Below are positions 50,784 to 59,031 of a stretch of 64,000 nucleotides of DNA, one piece after another. How positions within the stretch are numbered: the first letter of the stretch is position 1; every line of letters begins with the position of its first letter. The notes beneath the pieces were generated by a model, which was given only the letters and a program-made list of their open reading frames with translations, did no database searches and was not told where the DNA came from. The DNA comes from JAUYQR01 sp963822435 (GTDB lineage: Bacteria > Pseudomonadota > Alphaproteobacteria > Rhodobacterales > Rhodobacteraceae), in assembly GCA_963822435.1 (NCBI GenBank), contig CAWGHN010000003.1, positions 682,001 through 746,000 on the forward strand, in the 5' to 3' direction. The position numbers and the translations under genes were made by a program.

Positions 50784-51613
50784 CCGCGTTCTCCGGCAAC
50801 CGCATGGACGGCAAGATCTGCGTCGTCACCGGGGCGACGCAGGGCCTTGGCCTTGCCATCGCCCGTCGCCTTGCCGCGGCGGGTGCGGCGGGCATCGTCA
50901 TCACCGGGCGCAACGCCGAACGCGGGGCGCAAGCCGCCCGTGACATTGCCGAAACCCACGGCATCTGGGCGCATTTCCTGCAAGCCGATTTTGGCAAGAT
51001 CGAAGACTGCCGGATGGTCATCGCGGAAACCGACCGTCTGTTCGGGCGCATCGACGTGCTGGTGAACGCAGGCGCATCAACCGCGCGCGGAACCATCGTC
51101 GACACCACACCCGAAACCTTTGACGAACTGTTCACTACCAACGTGCGCGGCCCCTATTTCCTGATGCAGGAGGCGATAAAGCTGATGATCGCCAAGGGCA
51201 TCGAAGGCGCGATCTGCAACATCGGCTCGATCTCGGCGCTGGCTGGGCAGCCCTTCATCAACGCCTATTGCGCCAGCAAGGGTGCGCTGACGACGCTGAC
51301 CGCAAACACCGCGTTTTCGGTCATGGCCAACCGCATCCGCGTGAACCAGGTGAACGTCGGCTGGATGGCGTCGGACCACGAGCGCGAGATCCAGGAACAG
51401 GGCGGCGACCCCGACTGGGAAGCGAAGGCCGCGGCCAGCCTGCCCTTCGGTCGCCTTGTCGACCCGGCCGAGGCGGCACGGGCGGTGAACTTTCTGGTGT
51501 CGGACGATGCGGGGCTGATGACCGGCGCCATCGTGAACTTCGACCAGTCGGTCTGGGGTGCCGTGGCAACGGGAATGCCGGTTCCCGAAGGCCCGATGCG
51601 GCTGCCACAATAA
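50780..51613 (+). CDS. SDR-family oxidoreductase
   Basis: A 277-aa classical short-chain dehydrogenase. Cofactor motif VTGATQGLGLAIARRL, NVNAG-type motif seen as VLVNAGAS, catalytic Ser in ICNIGSISALAG, and YxxxK as YCASKGAL. GTG 50780 overlaps the iolE stop; ATG 50804 is an alternative start. Being cotranscribed with iolDE, it probably acts on an inositol isomer or intermediate. The exact substrate is unknown. Confidence 0.9.
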   Translation: MTAFSGNRMDGKICVVTGATQGLGLAIARRLAAAGAAGIVITGRNAERGAQAARDIAETHGIWAHFLQADFGKIEDCRMVIAETDRLFGRIDVLVNAGASTARGTIVDTTPETFDELFTTNVRGPYFLMQEAIKLMIAKGIEGAICNIGSISALAGQPFINAYCASKGALTTLTANTAFSVMANRIRVNQVNVGWMASDHEREIQEQGGDPDWEAKAAASLPFGRLVDPAEAARAVNFLVSDDAGLMTGAIVNFDQSVWGAVATGMPVPEGPMRLPQ

Positions 51614-51621
51614 CTAACGCG

Positions 51622-51642
51622 GGGCGCGGGGAAACCGCGCCC
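51622..51642. terminator. Possible terminator between SDR and rpiR genes
   Basis: GGGCGCGG and CCGCGCCC form an 8-bp stem with a 5-base GAAA-type loop between two convergent genes. There is no T-run, so it may be a Rho-dependent or protective structure. Confidence 0.5.
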
Positions 51643-51649
51643 TATCGCC

Positions 51650-52519
51650 TCACGGCCCGGTCACCACCGGAATGCGGGGATCGTTGCTGTTCTTTTGCAA
51701 CCGTGACGCCAGCGCCACGCACAAGGCTTGCGCCAGACACATCGGGGCGGCAAGCGAGCGTGAGAAGGTGTATTCATGCTCTGGCACGGCGAACAGAATC
51801 TTGGCCATCTTGGCATAGGGCGACAGCGTGCTGTCGGTGATCGCGACAATGGGAACACCGCGGCCGGCGGTTTCTTCGGCCACGTTCACCACCTCGGTTG
51901 CATAAAAGCGGAACGACACGACGAACAGCATGTCGGACGGCCGCGCCACCTTGGCCATATGGGTTGCCAGCCCGCCGCTGGCATCCAAAAGCACGGTGCG
52001 CTTGCCCAGCATGGTCAGCACATAGCGCAGCAATTCGACCACCGGCTCGGACCGAAGCTGTCCGATCAGATAGATGGTGTCGGCGGCCTCCATCAATGCC
52101 GCCGCCTCGGCCAACTGGCCGGCGTCCATCTGGGCCAGCAAATCCTGCAACGAAGCGACATCCCGCGTCACCAGATCGGCAAGAAAGCCCATCTCGCCCT
52201 CACGCGCGCCGCCAAGTTCCGCCTCCAGCGCCCGAACCCGTGCGTCAAACCCCGGCGCGGCAGTCGACAGGCGGCGCTGGAACACCGCCTGAAGTTCCTT
52301 GAACCCCTTGTAGCCCAGCGATTGCGCATAGCGCACAAAGCTTGACGCGTGAATCCCGCACTTCTGCCCGATGGCATTGACCGACAGCACCGCCACGTCA
52401 TTGGGATTCTGCGTGAGGTAAAGCGCGATCCGCTGGTAGGATTTGCTCATGTCCTCATAGCGGTCATGGATCAGCTTGATCAGGTCTTCGTAGCTTTCAG
52501 GCGGGCGGTAAGAGGCCAT
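51650..52519 (-). CDS. RpiR-family regulator with SIS domain (probable IolR)
   Basis: A 289-aa repressor. The RpiR helix-turn-helix (about 8-80) includes MSKSYQRIALYLTQNPNDVAVLSVNAIGQKCGIHASSFVRYAQSLGYKGF; the SIS effector domain (about 125-260) includes IYLIGQLRSEPVV, MLFVVSFRFYATEVVNVAEE and VPIVAITDSTLSPYAK. RpiR/IolR proteins sense a phosphosugar or inosose-type ligand. Its own upstream region has the TTGCAATGCA elements found at the iol promoters, suggesting autoregulation. Confidence 0.9.
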   Translation of the reverse strand: MASYRPPESYEDLIKLIHDRYEDMSKSYQRIALYLTQNPNDVAVLSVNAIGQKCGIHASSFVRYAQSLGYKGFKELQAVFQRRLSTAAPGFDARVRALEAELGGAREGEMGFLADLVTRDVASLQDLLAQMDAGQLAEAAALMEAADTIYLIGQLRSEPVVELLRYVLTMLGKRTVLLDASGGLATHMAKVARPSDMLFVVSFRFYATEVVNVAEETAGRGVPIVAITDSTLSPYAKMAKILFAVPEHEYTFSRSLAAPMCLAQALCVALASRLQKNSNDPRIPVVTGP

Positions 52520-52559
52520 GTGTCACGTCCGGGCTTGCAGGCAAAAGGGGCAGTCCACT

Positions 52560-52635
52560 GCCCGCCAATGCATCATCCGCAGCAAAATTTGTCAAACGCA
52601 TTGCAATGCATCGTTCCATGCATTGCAGCCGTTGC
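52560..52635 (-). promoter_or_regulatory. rpiR promoter with TTGCAATGC palindromes
   Basis: The perfect 12-base palindrome GCATTGCAATGC (52598-52609) is followed by ATGCATTGCA (52618-52627). A TTGACA -35 box (minus strand, 52597-52592) directly adjoins the palindrome. The gap up to the emrB stop at 52641 holds nothing else. Confidence 0.6.
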
Positions 52636-52640
52636 AGGCG

Positions 52641-54179
52641 TCAGCCCCGCGCCGGGCGCCGCAGGATCAGCGCCAGCGGCATGGCCGCAAGCGAGACCCA
52701 CATCATCAGATAGAAGTCGTCCACATAGGACACCATCGCCGCCTGCACGTTGACCAACCCGTCCATCATCTGCAGCGCCGCCGGATTGCCAATGGCCGCA
52801 CCGGGGCTGGCCTGCACCAGAAGCGGGTTGAAGGGCTGGATGAAGGCGCCAAGTTCGGCGTGATTGACCTGCATGTTGCGCGTCAACGCAGCCGTCACCA
52901 GCGAAATGCCGATCGACGAGCCGATGTTGCGCACAAGGCTGAACAGGCTTGTCGCATCGGCGCGGAACCGTGGCTCCAGCGTGGCGAACGCGATGGTGGA
53001 CAGCGGCACGAAGACCAGCCCCAGCCCCAGGCCCTGCACAACCCCGCTGCGCACAACCGGCCACGCATCCATCTGCGGGGTAAAGCCCGTCATCTCCCAC
53101 AGCGACAGCGCGGTCAGCGACAGGCCTGCGATCACCAGCATGCGCGGATCGACCTTGCGCACCAGCCGCCCGACCAGCAACATCGAGATCATCGTCCCCA
53201 CCCCGCGCGGGGCCATGACCCAGCCGGTCGTGATGATCGGATAACCAAGGATGCGCGACAGCATCGGTGGCAAAAGCGCGAGGCTGGCCAGAAGGATGAT
53301 GCCGACGATGAAGATGAAGACCAGACCAATGCGGAAGTTCCGGTCACGGAACATCTGCGGTTCAAGGAAGGGATGCTGCTTGGTAAGGATGTGGACCACG
53401 AACATCCAGAACCCCGAAATCGAGACGAGCATGTAAAGCCAGGTCTCCATGGCAGAAAACCAGTCCACTTCACCGCCGCGATCCAGCATCAGTTGCAGCG
53501 AACCGATCGCCAGCGACAACAGCGCAAAGCCCGCCATGTCGAAGCTGCGCCGTTTGCGCGGCATGCGCGGCAGGTAGGCAAGACAGCCCGCCAGTGCCAG
53601 CGCACCGACCGGCAGGTTGATCAGGAACACCCAGCGCCAGTTGTAGCTTTCGGTCAGCCAGCCGCCCAGCGTCGGGCCGATGATCGGGCCGACCATGATC
53701 CCCGCGCCCCACATCGCCATCGCCTGCCCTGCCTTTTCGCGCGGGTTGATGTCCAGCAGGAAGGTCTGCGACAACGGCACGATGGCCGCGCCAAACACGC
53801 CCTGCATCAGCCGGAAGGCCACCATCGACGGCAGGCTCCAGGCGATGCCGCAGGCCAGTGAGGTGGCGACGAAGCCGACGATGGAGATCAGGAACAGCTC
53901 GCGCTTGCCTAAGCGGTCGGCCAGCCAGCCGGTGACCGGCGTCATGATCGCCGAAGCAACGATGTAGCTGGTCAGCACCCAGGTGATCGTGTCCTGCGAC
54001 GCGCCAAGATCGCCGGTCATCGACGGCAGCGCCACGTTGGCGATGGTGGTGTCCAGCACCTGCATGATGGTGGCAAGCATGATCGACAGGGTGATCAGCC
54101 CGCGGTGCTTGACCTCTACCGCCGGGGCGGAATCCGCCCCCTGTGCTGCGGTGGGCAGGCTTTCGGGAATGTCGGACAT
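52641..54179 (-). CDS. emrB: MFS multidrug efflux transporter, EmrB/DHA2 type
   Basis: A 14-helix inner-membrane antiporter of 512 aa. Motif C and family segments appear in LDTTIANVALPSMTGDLGAS, TGWLADRLGKRELF, QGVFGAAIVPLSQ and WGAGIMVGPIIGPTLGGWLTE. It exports toxic compounds through a tripartite pump with the EmrA-like adaptor encoded 7 bases upstream. No outer-membrane channel gene is adjacent. Confidence 0.93.
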   Translation of the reverse strand: MSDIPESLPTAAQGADSAPAVEVKHRGLITLSIMLATIMQVLDTTIANVALPSMTGDLGASQDTITWVLTSYIVASAIMTPVTGWLADRLGKRELFLISIVGFVATSLACGIAWSLPSMVAFRLMQGVFGAAIVPLSQTFLLDINPREKAGQAMAMWGAGIMVGPIIGPTLGGWLTESYNWRWVFLINLPVGALALAGCLAYLPRMPRKRRSFDMAGFALLSLAIGSLQLMLDRGGEVDWFSAMETWLYMLVSISGFWMFVVHILTKQHPFLEPQMFRDRNFRIGLVFIFIVGIILLASLALLPPMLSRILGYPIITTGWVMAPRGVGTMISMLLVGRLVRKVDPRMLVIAGLSLTALSLWEMTGFTPQMDAWPVVRSGVVQGLGLGLVFVPLSTIAFATLEPRFRADATSLFSLVRNIGSSIGISLVTAALTRNMQVNHAELGAFIQPFNPLLVQASPGAAIGNPAALQMMDGLVNVQAAMVSYVDDFYLMMWVSLAAMPLALILRRPARG

Positions 54180-54186
54180 GCTGCGA

Positions 54187-55296
54187 TCACTTTACCGCAG
54201 CCAGTTGCGGCGCCGTCTGACCCGACGTGTCCACCGTGACTTCGGCGCTGACGCCCGAGGCAAAGCCAGCCACCGCCGCAGGATCGTCCAGCCGGATGCG
54301 GACCGGCACGCGCTGGGTCACCTTCACCCAGTTGCCGGTCGCGTTCTGCGCCGGCAAAAGCGAAAACTCCGCGCCCGTCCCGGCCCCGATCGCCTCTACC
54401 CGGCCGGTAAAGCTGTGGCCCGGCGCGGCATCAAAGACGATCTCGGCGGGTTGTCCGGTCGCCAGATCGGCCAGTTGCGTTTCCTTGAAGTTGGCATCGA
54501 CCCAGGCCTCGCCGGTTTCCACCAGCGCAAAGACCGGCTGGCCTGCGGACAGCATGACCCCCGGCCGGAACGAGGCGGCCTGATAGATCACCCCATCGGC
54601 GGGGGCCGTAACCTTGGTCAGCGAAAGGTTGTAGCGCGCGCGGTCCAGTTCCACCAGCGCGGCGCGAACGGCCGGATGGTCGTCGGTGGCGGCGTCGGGG
54701 TCACCACCCAGCGCGGCGCGGGCAGCGCCTGCCGTCAACCGCGCGACATCGGCACGGTCACGGGACTGACGGCTGGCATTGCGCACTTCGTCCAGCTTGC
54801 TGGCGGATGCCACGCCCTTGCCCGACAGCGCCTCTTGCCGCACCAGTTCATCCGCCTGATAGCGGGCATCATCGGCGGCAAGCGCTGCCTGCGCCTCGGC
54901 CTGCGCGTAGGCGGCCTTGAGCTGGGCCACCTGCAACCGCGCGGCGCTTACGGCGGCTTCGGCCTGCGACACGGCAAGGGCATAGGGTTCGGGATCAACC
55001 TGAAACAGCAGGTCTCCGGCCCGGACAGCCTGCAGTTCCTGCACGGTGACCGAAACCACCCGCCCCCCGACCGTTGGCGCCACGGAAATGCGCGGCTGGT
55101 GAAGGTTGGCGTTTTCCGTGCTTTCGGACCCGCCGCCCGAAATCCACCAGCCCCCGCCAGCCAGCGCCAGCAGCAGCGGCACAGACAGCATCAGCGCGGT
55201 CTTGCGCAGCGGGCGCGTCCTTGGCGCCGGGGTTACCGGCAGGGCAGGCGTGGCGGCGGCCACAGCTTTGGCATCGGCAGGGGTTTGGGCGTTCAT
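54187..55296 (-). CDS. emrA: HlyD-family periplasmic adaptor, EmrA type
   Basis: A membrane-fusion protein of 369 aa: one N-terminal membrane segment (TALMLSVPLLLALAGGGWWIS), a split lipoyl domain (ISVAPTVGGRVVSVTVQELQAVRAGDLLFQVDPEPY), a long coiled coil (about 115-190) and a beta-barrel half (KVTAPADGVIYQAASFRPGVMLSAGQPVFALV). It bridges EmrB to an outer-membrane channel. Start overlaps the marR stop (ATGA). Confidence 0.92.
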   Translation of the reverse strand: MNAQTPADAKAVAAATPALPVTPAPRTRPLRKTALMLSVPLLLALAGGGWWISGGGSESTENANLHQPRISVAPTVGGRVVSVTVQELQAVRAGDLLFQVDPEPYALAVSQAEAAVSAARLQVAQLKAAYAQAEAQAALAADDARYQADELVRQEALSGKGVASASKLDEVRNASRQSRDRADVARLTAGAARAALGGDPDAATDDHPAVRAALVELDRARYNLSLTKVTAPADGVIYQAASFRPGVMLSAGQPVFALVETGEAWVDANFKETQLADLATGQPAEIVFDAAPGHSFTGRVEAIGAGTGAEFSLLPAQNATGNWVKVTQRVPVRIRLDDPAAVAGFASGVSAEVTVDTSGQTAPQLAAVK

Positions 55297-55754
55297 GTCA
55301 CGGTCTCAAGCAATGGTGCGGGGGCATCTGCCGCCTGCAGGTTTGCGGTTATCTTCGTAAGCGCGGCATGAAGCACGCGCCGTTCCTCATCGGCCAGACC
55401 GGCCAGCGCCTCGTCGTATAGCGTGTCGGCAATGGCGCGGACGGTCGGTGCAACCTCGCGCGCCTTGTCGGTGGCCACGACGATGCGGGCGCGGCGGTCT
55501 TCGGGATGGGCTTCGCGCCGCAGCCAGCCTTGCTGTTCCATGCGGTCAAGCAGGCGAGACACGCTGATCGGTTCCACCCCCACCAGCCCGGCCAGCGCCG
55601 CCTGGGTTGAAGGCCCTTCGCGCAAAAGCTGGCCAAGCAGCCGCCACTGTGCCGCGGACAGGCCGTAGACTGCGGTCCGTTGTTCGAACCTGGCCCACAG
55701 CCTGCGGCTGATATCCTGAAAAAGTGTTCCGAGTCGGTCGATGCGATAAGTCAT
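55293..55754 (-). CDS. MarR-family transcriptional regulator
   Basis: A 153-aa winged-helix repressor: GLSAAQWRLLGQLLREGPSTQAALAGLVGVEPISVSRLLDRMEQQGWLRREAHPEDRRARI, with the conserved DxR wing (DRRAR). First gene of the marR-emrA-emrB operon and probably its repressor, released by the drug. ATG 55754 is chosen because AAGTAGG precedes it; ATG 55775 is an alternative. The palindrome ATAAG-N4-CTTAT covers the start. Confidence 0.9.
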   Translation of the reverse strand: MTYRIDRLGTLFQDISRRLWARFEQRTAVYGLSAAQWRLLGQLLREGPSTQAALAGLVGVEPISVSRLLDRMEQQGWLRREAHPEDRRARIVVATDKAREVAPTVRAIADTLYDEALAGLADEERRVLHAALTKITANLQAADAPAPLLETVT

Positions 55755-55766
55755 AAGCCTACTTAT
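55753..55766 (-). promoter_or_regulatory. Palindrome at the marR start, possible MarR operator
   Basis: ATAAG-CCTA-CTTAT overlaps the chosen start codon; further TTATAAG copies are next to it. This is an AT-rich island in GC-rich DNA, the common setting for MarR autorepression. Confidence 0.5.
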
Positions 55767-55908
55767 TATAAGCATGTCATCTTTACAATGGCCAGATAAG
55801 TGAATTTTGCCGTGGCCTTGCGGCAATGGCATTGGCATCCATGCGAATGGGGGACAGCGCCCGCTGCGGATTCCGGCCTTGGACCACCCGCCAGCCACGC
55901 AAAAGCGG

Positions 55909-55923
55909 CTTCCGCAGCGGAAG
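55909..55923 (-). terminator. Probable terminator of tRNA-Pro
   Basis: On the minus strand CTTCCG-CTG-CGGAAG is a 6-bp hairpin followed by CCGCTTTTG. It lies 40 bases past the tRNA 3' end, in the right orientation. Confidence 0.45.
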
Positions 55924-55963
55924 TGTCCATTCCTGCAACGCTATCATTCTACGGGATTTTTTA

Positions 55964-56040
55964 TGGTCGGAGCGAGAGGATTCGAACCTCCGACCCCCTG
56001 CTCCCGAAGCAGGTGCGCTACCAGACTGCGCTACGCTCCG
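55964..56040 (-). tRNA. tRNA-Pro (anticodon CGG)
   Basis: A 77-base minus-strand cloverleaf including an encoded CCA (55966-55964). Acceptor stem CGGAGCG/CGCTCCG, D-arm AGCGCAGTCTGGTAGCGC, anticodon stem-loop CCTGC-TTCGGGA-GCAGG with anticodon CGG at positions 34-36, and T-arm GGAGG-TTCGAAT-CCTCT. It reads proline CCG codons, which are frequent in this GC-rich genome. Confidence 0.97.
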
Positions 56041-56096
56041 ACCGTGGGCGCGGGGTTAAACGCATCCGCCGCGTTTTGCAAGGGCCAGCGCGCATC

Positions 56097-57062
56097 TCAC
56101 CGTTCATCCGCGCTGCGGTCAAAGCGTTTCAACCAACTGGAGATCCGCGGCATCGTGCCATAGTCGAACCGCGTCCGGCTTTCGGTGACCGGCCGGTTCT
56201 GGCTGACCGAGGGTGCCTGTTCGCGCAAGACGATGTAGATGCCGGACGCGACGATCACCGCCGTCCCGACCCAGGTGTAGAAATCGACGCTTTCGTCAAA
56301 GAAAAGCCAGCCGTAAAGCGCCGCCCAGATGATCTGCGAATACTGCATCGGGGCCACGATCACGGCCGGCGCGATCCGATAGGCCGCGATGATGCCCAAG
56401 GCACCCAGCATCCCAAGAAAGGCCATCACCGCCGTCAGTGCCAGATGGTCGATCGGCATCGGCACATAGACGAAGGGCATCACCAGACCCATGACGAAAA
56501 AGCTGAGCACCATCGGGTACAGCATCAGCACCACCGAGCGTTCCTCCGACCCGATCTTGCGCACGATGACCGAGGTCAGCGCCCCGGTGATCGCCGCCCC
56601 AAGTGCGGCAAGGTGGCCAATGCCAAGGGCATCGCCGCTGCCGGGGCGCAGCACGATGATCACGCCGATCAGACCGACGATCACCGCAACCCCGCGCCGC
56701 AGACCGACCTTTTCGCCAAGCATCGGGATCGCCATCAGCGTGATCAGCAGCGGCATGGCAAAGAAGATCGCGTAGCATTGCGCCAAGGGCAGCTTGGAAA
56801 ACGCAAAGAACCCCATCACCCCGGTGACCATCGCCGCCACCGTGCGCAGCGCGGTCCACCACGGATGGCGGGGGATCAGCGTGCCGTCGCGCCGGTCGCC
56901 CATCAGCATCAGCGTGACCAGCGGAAACCCCATCAGGCCGGAAAAGAAGATGATCTGGAACGAGCTGTAGGTTTCGCCCAACAGCTTCACTACCACGTCA
57001 TGCGTCGCGTAAAAGCCGAAAGCGGCAAGCGAAAACAGCGCCCCGCGAAGGGTGGAGTTCAT
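56097..57062 (-). CDS. EamA/DMT-family transporter
   Basis: A ten-helix inner-membrane transporter, 321 aa, with two EamA repeats: FYATHDVVVKLLGETYSSFQIIFFSGL, KLPLAQCYAIFFAMPLLITLMAIPMLGEKVGLRR and, in the second half, IAPAVIVAPMQYSQIIWAALYGWLFFDE. The C-terminal tail of about 35 residues is polar and cytosolic. Substrate unknown. The decayed gene just upstream (57179-57807) is a paralogue, so this pair arose by tandem duplication. Confidence 0.9.
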   Translation of the reverse strand: MNSTLRGALFSLAAFGFYATHDVVVKLLGETYSSFQIIFFSGLMGFPLVTLMLMGDRRDGTLIPRHPWWTALRTVAAMVTGVMGFFAFSKLPLAQCYAIFFAMPLLITLMAIPMLGEKVGLRRGVAVIVGLIGVIIVLRPGSGDALGIGHLAALGAAITGALTSVIVRKIGSEERSVVLMLYPMVLSFFVMGLVMPFVYVPMPIDHLALTAVMAFLGMLGALGIIAAYRIAPAVIVAPMQYSQIIWAALYGWLFFDESVDFYTWVGTAVIVASGIYIVLREQAPSVSQNRPVTESRTRFDYGTMPRISSWLKRFDRSADER

Positions 57063-57178
57063 CTGGGAAGGGTCCGAAAAAGGGGCGGTGTAGGCTCGCC
57101 GTTACCAATGGCATTTTTGCGCCAAAGCCCGGCGGGCGCAAGGGTGGCAGCGGGCCTTTCTGCGGCCTTGGTCGCCAT

Positions 57179-57807
57179 TCAGGCGGGTTTGTGTTGCCGC
57201 GCCACGATGACCAGACCGGCAAGGATGATGATCGTGGTGCCGATCATGGTTTCCAGGCTCATCACCTCGTCAAACAAAGGCGCGCCGAAGATCGCACCCC
57301 AGATGATCTGGCTGTATTGCATCGGGGCCACAACGATACCGGGCGCGCGGCACCCAGCAGCGCCCCCACCAGCGCCACCGCATGGCCCCATTGCAGCGTC
57401 GCCGGCCCCGGATCAAGCGCCACCATCCCGCCCGCCAGCGCCGCCACCCCGCGCGCAAGGTCGATGGGTTCGCGCAGCACCCGCGCCGACAGCAGGGTGA
57501 AGAAGATCGCATAGGCTTCGGCCAGCGGCAGGCTGGCAAAGGCATAGGTTCCGGCAATGCCGTTCAGCACCACGATCACCGCACGCAGCGCCATCAACCG
57601 TGGCCGCTCTGGTCTGAGCGGCCCGCCGACCGGGTCCGCCATCACATGACCTGCGACCAGTGGCACGGTCAGCAGGCCGGCAAAGAAGATGATCTGGAAC
57701 GGGTCATACCCGCCACCCAGAAACTTGACGCTGATGTCGGTGACGACAAACAGCCCCATCGCCAGCAAGCCAAGGGCAGCGCCCTTCAGGTTTGACGGAT
57801 GCAGCAT
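57179..57807 (-). pseudogene. Decayed EamA/DMT transporter, frameshifted with internal deletion
   Basis: The first part (57807 to about 57340) reads as a normal EamA N-terminal half (DISVKFLGGGYDPFQIIFFAGL, LPLAEAYAIFFT). The frame then changes, and the end of an EamA protein continues in another frame (GIVVAPMQYSQIIWGAIFGAPLFDE to the stop at 57179). Compared with the intact paralogue at 56097-57062, about nine residues are missing after AIFFT and roughly 70 or more between the halves. The product would lack several helices, so it is almost certainly non-functional. Confidence 0.82.
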
Positions 57808-57843
57808 GGCGCGGACGTTTTCTGTGTGCCGCGCCCGCCAATG

Positions 57844-58950
57844 TCAGAGGCTGGCGTCAAGCGCTGCGATCACCGCGTCGCCCATCTGGCTGGTCGACAC
57901 CGGCACGCCGCCTTCGGGACCCATCAGATCGGCGGTGCGGACCCCGTCAGCCAGCACCTTTTCGACCGCCTGCTCCACCCGCGTCGCGTCTTCGCCCAGA
58001 TCGAACGAATAGCGCAGCGCCATCGCGAACGACAGGATGCAGGCGATCGGGTTGGCCTTGCCGGTTCCGGCGATGTCGGGGGCCGAACCATGCACCGGCT
58101 CGTAAAGCGCCTTCGGGCGGCCGTTTGCCATGGGCAGGCCAAGGCTGGCCGAGGGCAACATGCCAAGCGAGCCGGTCAGCATCGCGGCCATGTCCGACAG
58201 CAGATCGCCGAAAAGGTTATCGGTCACGATCACGTCGAACTGCTTGGGCCAGCGGCAAAGCTGCATGGCACCGGCGTCGGCATACATGTGGGTCAGCTCT
58301 ACATCCGGGTATTCCTTGTCGTGAATCTCCTGCACCACCTCGCGCCAGAGGATGCCGGATTCCATCACGTTGGCCTTCTCCATCGAGCAGACCTTGTTGT
58401 TGCGCTTGCGGGCCAGTTCGAAGGCCGACCGGGCGACGCGGGCAATCTCGGATTCCGTGTAGCGCTGGGTGTTGATGCCGACACGCTCGTTGCCTTCGGT
58501 GAAGATCCCGCGCGGTTCGCCGAAATACACGCCGGAGGTCAGTTCGCGCACGATGACGATATCAAGGCCCGCGACCACGTCCTTTTTCAGGCTGGAAAAA
58601 TCGGCCAGCGCGTCAAAGCACTGCGCCGGACGCAGGTTCGAAAACAGGTCCATCTCCTTGCGCAGGCGCAGAAGGCCGCGTTCGGGTTTCACGCTGAAGT
58701 CGAGCTTGTCGTATTTCGGGCCGCCCACCGCGCCCAAAAGCACCGCGTCCACCTCTTGCGCCTTTGCCATCGTGGCATCGGTCAGGGGCGTGCCATGCGC
58801 GTCATAGGCACAGCCGCCGACAAGGTCTTCGCTGACGTCGAAATGGATGCCCCGCTTGGTGCCGAACCAGCCGATGATCTTTTTCACCTCGGCCATGACT
58901 TCGGGGCCGATACCGTCTCCGGCGAGGATAAGAAGGGATGGGTTGGCCAC
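57844..58950 (-). CDS. leuB: 3-isopropylmalate dehydrogenase
   Basis: Third step of leucine synthesis: oxidative decarboxylation of 3-isopropylmalate with NAD. 368 aa, full length. Seen: ILAGDGIGPEVMAEV, LLGAVGGPKYD, LRPAQCFDALADFS, IVRELTSGVYFGEPRG, the metal-binding NLFGDLLSDMAAMLTGSLGMLPSA and VHGSAPDIAGTGKANP. leuC and leuD lie upstream on the same strand, separated by two unrelated genes. Confidence 0.96.
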   Translation of the reverse strand: MANPSLLILAGDGIGPEVMAEVKKIIGWFGTKRGIHFDVSEDLVGGCAYDAHGTPLTDATMAKAQEVDAVLLGAVGGPKYDKLDFSVKPERGLLRLRKEMDLFSNLRPAQCFDALADFSSLKKDVVAGLDIVIVRELTSGVYFGEPRGIFTEGNERVGINTQRYTESEIARVARSAFELARKRNNKVCSMEKANVMESGILWREVVQEIHDKEYPDVELTHMYADAGAMQLCRWPKQFDVIVTDNLFGDLLSDMAAMLTGSLGMLPSASLGLPMANGRPKALYEPVHGSAPDIAGTGKANPIACILSFAMALRYSFDLGEDATRVEQAVEKVLADGVRTADLMGPEGGVPVSTSQMGDAVIAALDASL

Positions 58951-59031
58951 GGGCGTTCTCCTGCGGAAATGACGGGGATCGCGTAGCCCCTTGGCAGGGG
59001 GCGGTCAAGCGCAGACGGCTTGGCAGGCGTC

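Noticed and set aside
55807..56163. Frame containing GARGFEPPTPCSRSRCATRLRYAP
   Set aside because: This is the usual spurious translation across the tRNA-Pro gene.
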